This document shows positions 63,092 to 64,000 of a stretch of 64,000 nt of DNA, one piece after another. A program made the position numbers and the translations under genes. The notes below the pieces were generated by a model that saw only the letters and a program-made list of their open reading frames with translations, had not been told where the DNA came from and ran no database searches. This DNA comes from Variovorax ginsengisoli. GTDB lineage: Bacteria; Pseudomonadota; Gammaproteobacteria; Burkholderiales; Burkholderiaceae_C. Location: positions 1 through 64,000 of the forward strand of contig NZ_JAUJZH010000013.1 in assembly GCF_030486595.1 (NCBI RefSeq), read 5' to 3'. Position 1 is the first letter of the stretch. Every line of letters begins with the position of its first letter.

Positions 63092-64000
63092 GCCTCCGCC
63101 CGTCCGGGCCGGTGCTGCTGTGGGGCTCGCCGCTGGACCTGCCCATCGCCGCCGTCTGCACCGCGCTGAGCCGTCTCGGGACGCCGATGTTCCTGGTCGA
63201 CCAGACGCGCGCCGGCGAGACTTCCATCGACATCGAGATCGATGGCGTCCTCGGCGGCTGGATCCAGGTCGGCGACCAGCGCTGCGCGTTGGACCGCATC
63301 CGTTCGGCCTACGCGCGGCCGCAGGACGCGGTTCGCGCCGACGACACGGCCCCCGCCAGGCTCCACGCCGTCGCGGTCGACGAGGCGCTGGCCTGCTGGC
63401 TCGAACTGACGCCGGCGCTGGTCGTCAATCGGCTGTCCGCGATGGGATCGAACGGCTCCAAGCCCTACCAGGGAGCATTGATCGCGAAGGCCGGCTTCGC
63501 GGTGCCCGACACGCTCGTGACCAACGACCCCGATGCCCTGCGCGGGTTCTGGCGGCGCCACGGCAGCATCGTCTACAAGTCCTGCAGCGGCGTTCGCAGC
63601 ATCGTCTCGCGCCTGGCGGCGGACGATGCCGACCGGCTGGCCCGGCTCGCCACCTGCCCGACCCAGTTCCAGGAGTATGTGCCGGGCACCGACTACCGCG
63701 TGCATGTGATCGGCGACCAGATCCACGGCCACGCGATCGACTCGGAAGCCGACGACTACCGCTATGCGGGATCGGCCGGCGTTCGACTGCAGCCCTGGCG
63801 GGTGCCCGACGAACTCCGGCCCCGGGTGCGCAACCTGGCGGCATCGCTGGGGCTGGTCATGGCCGGGATCGATCTGCGTCGCAGCGCACAAGGCGAGTGG
63901 ATCTGCTTCGAGGTCAATCCCTCGCCCGGATTCACCTTCTACGACGCCGAGGACGACGAGCCGATCGCGCGCGCGGTCGCGCGGCTGCTGACGGGGGGCT
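63088..64000 (+). CDS. ATP-grasp ligase (MvdD/RimK-like), 3' truncated by the window
   Basis: At least 304 residues, still open at the right edge. VVNRLSAMGSNGSKPYQGALIAKAGFAVPDTLVTNDP (about 113-150) is the pre-ATP-grasp segment, SIVYKSCSGVRSIV holds the ATP-binding Lys, and AGIDLRRSAQGEWICFEVNPSPGF carries the Mg-binding D, E and N residues. These ligases join an amino group to a carboxyl group, as in microviridin macrocycles or ribosomal S6 tailing. No precursor peptide is visible in the window. It is the last visible gene of the eCIS operon. Confidence 0.85.
   Translation, partial: MSLRPSGPVLLWGSPLDLPIAAVCTALSRLGTPMFLVDQTRAGETSIDIEIDGVLGGWIQVGDQRCALDRIRSAYARPQDAVRADDTAPARLHAVAVDEALACWLELTPALVVNRLSAMGSNGSKPYQGALIAKAGFAVPDTLVTNDPDALRGFWRRHGSIVYKSCSGVRSIVSRLAADDADRLARLATCPTQFQEYVPGTDYRVHVIGDQIHGHAIDSEADDYRYAGSAGVRLQPWRVPDELRPRVRNLAASLGLVMAGIDLRRSAQGEWICFEVNPSPGFTFYDAEDDEPIARAVARLLTGG

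Overview
The window is high-GC DNA with tightly packed genes and no gene-free stretch longer than about 200 bases. Codon use, three solitary Bug/TctC-type substrate-binding proteins, and many acyl-CoA and LivGFHM-type genes suggest a Burkholderiales beta-proteobacterium, for example a Variovorax- or Comamonadaceae-like soil organism. That placement is inferred from gene content, not from a marker gene. I see no rRNA, tRNA, CRISPR array, insertion sequence or integrase.

Layout. (1) 1-5.5 kb holds a truncated alpha/beta hydrolase, a membrane-anchored class III nucleotide cyclase, a cupin plus DHA2-type efflux pump pair divergent from a LysR regulator, and an exported serine hydrolase. (2) 5.5-9.9 kb is a small catabolic operon (DapA-like aldolase, Tat-exported Bug receptor, DhaK, DhaL) divergent from a GntR/FCD regulator, with a palindrome between them. 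(3) 9.9-29.6 kb is about 20 kb of co-directional minus-strand genes. They encode an SDR, an ADP-forming acyl-CoA synthetase, an enoyl-CoA hydratase, a TetR regulator, a Bug receptor, another SDR, an acyl-CoA ligase, a tandem acyl-CoA dehydrogenase, a branched-chain-type ABC importer, an SMP-30 lactonase, a third SDR, a Baeyer-Villiger monooxygenase and an acyl-CoA dehydrogenase. Together these look like uptake and oxidation of a ketone or cyclic acid through ester/lactone and CoA thioester intermediates; the substrate is unknown. (4) 29.7-37 kb holds a SnoaL-like protein, a second TetR, and a ligase, MaoC-like, CoA-transferase and Bug operon divergent from an IclR regulator. A perfect 18-bp palindrome lies between the ligase and the regulator. 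(5) 37-38 kb carries a DUF1330 protein and a 3-methyladenine DNA glycosylase.

(6) From 37,970 to the right edge is a contractile injection system of the extracellular (eCIS/PVC-like) type. Two divergent DUF4157 proteins lie at its left end. A long plus-strand operon then encodes sheath, tube, a gp26-like zinc-ribbon baseplate factor, a Pro/Ala-rich linker protein, a DUF4255 terminator/cap protein, an AAA+ ATPase, hub, LysM, spike and PAAR-like tip proteins, gp25, two gpJ-like wedge proteins, a gpI-like/beta-helix protein and a DUF6519 protein. Most junctions from 44.5 kb on are ATGA or TGATG overlaps. The operon runs into a pre-ATP-grasp-like protein and an ATP-grasp ligase that is cut by the window edge.

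The eCIS is the most interesting part. One DUF4157 protein carries a His/Cys pair resembling caspase-fold peptidases. The other carries a second, metzincin-like zinc site (HExxHxxGxxD). No tape-measure or tail-fibre gene is recognisable, and the ATP-grasp pair implies a peptide-ligase or modification step coupled to the particle.
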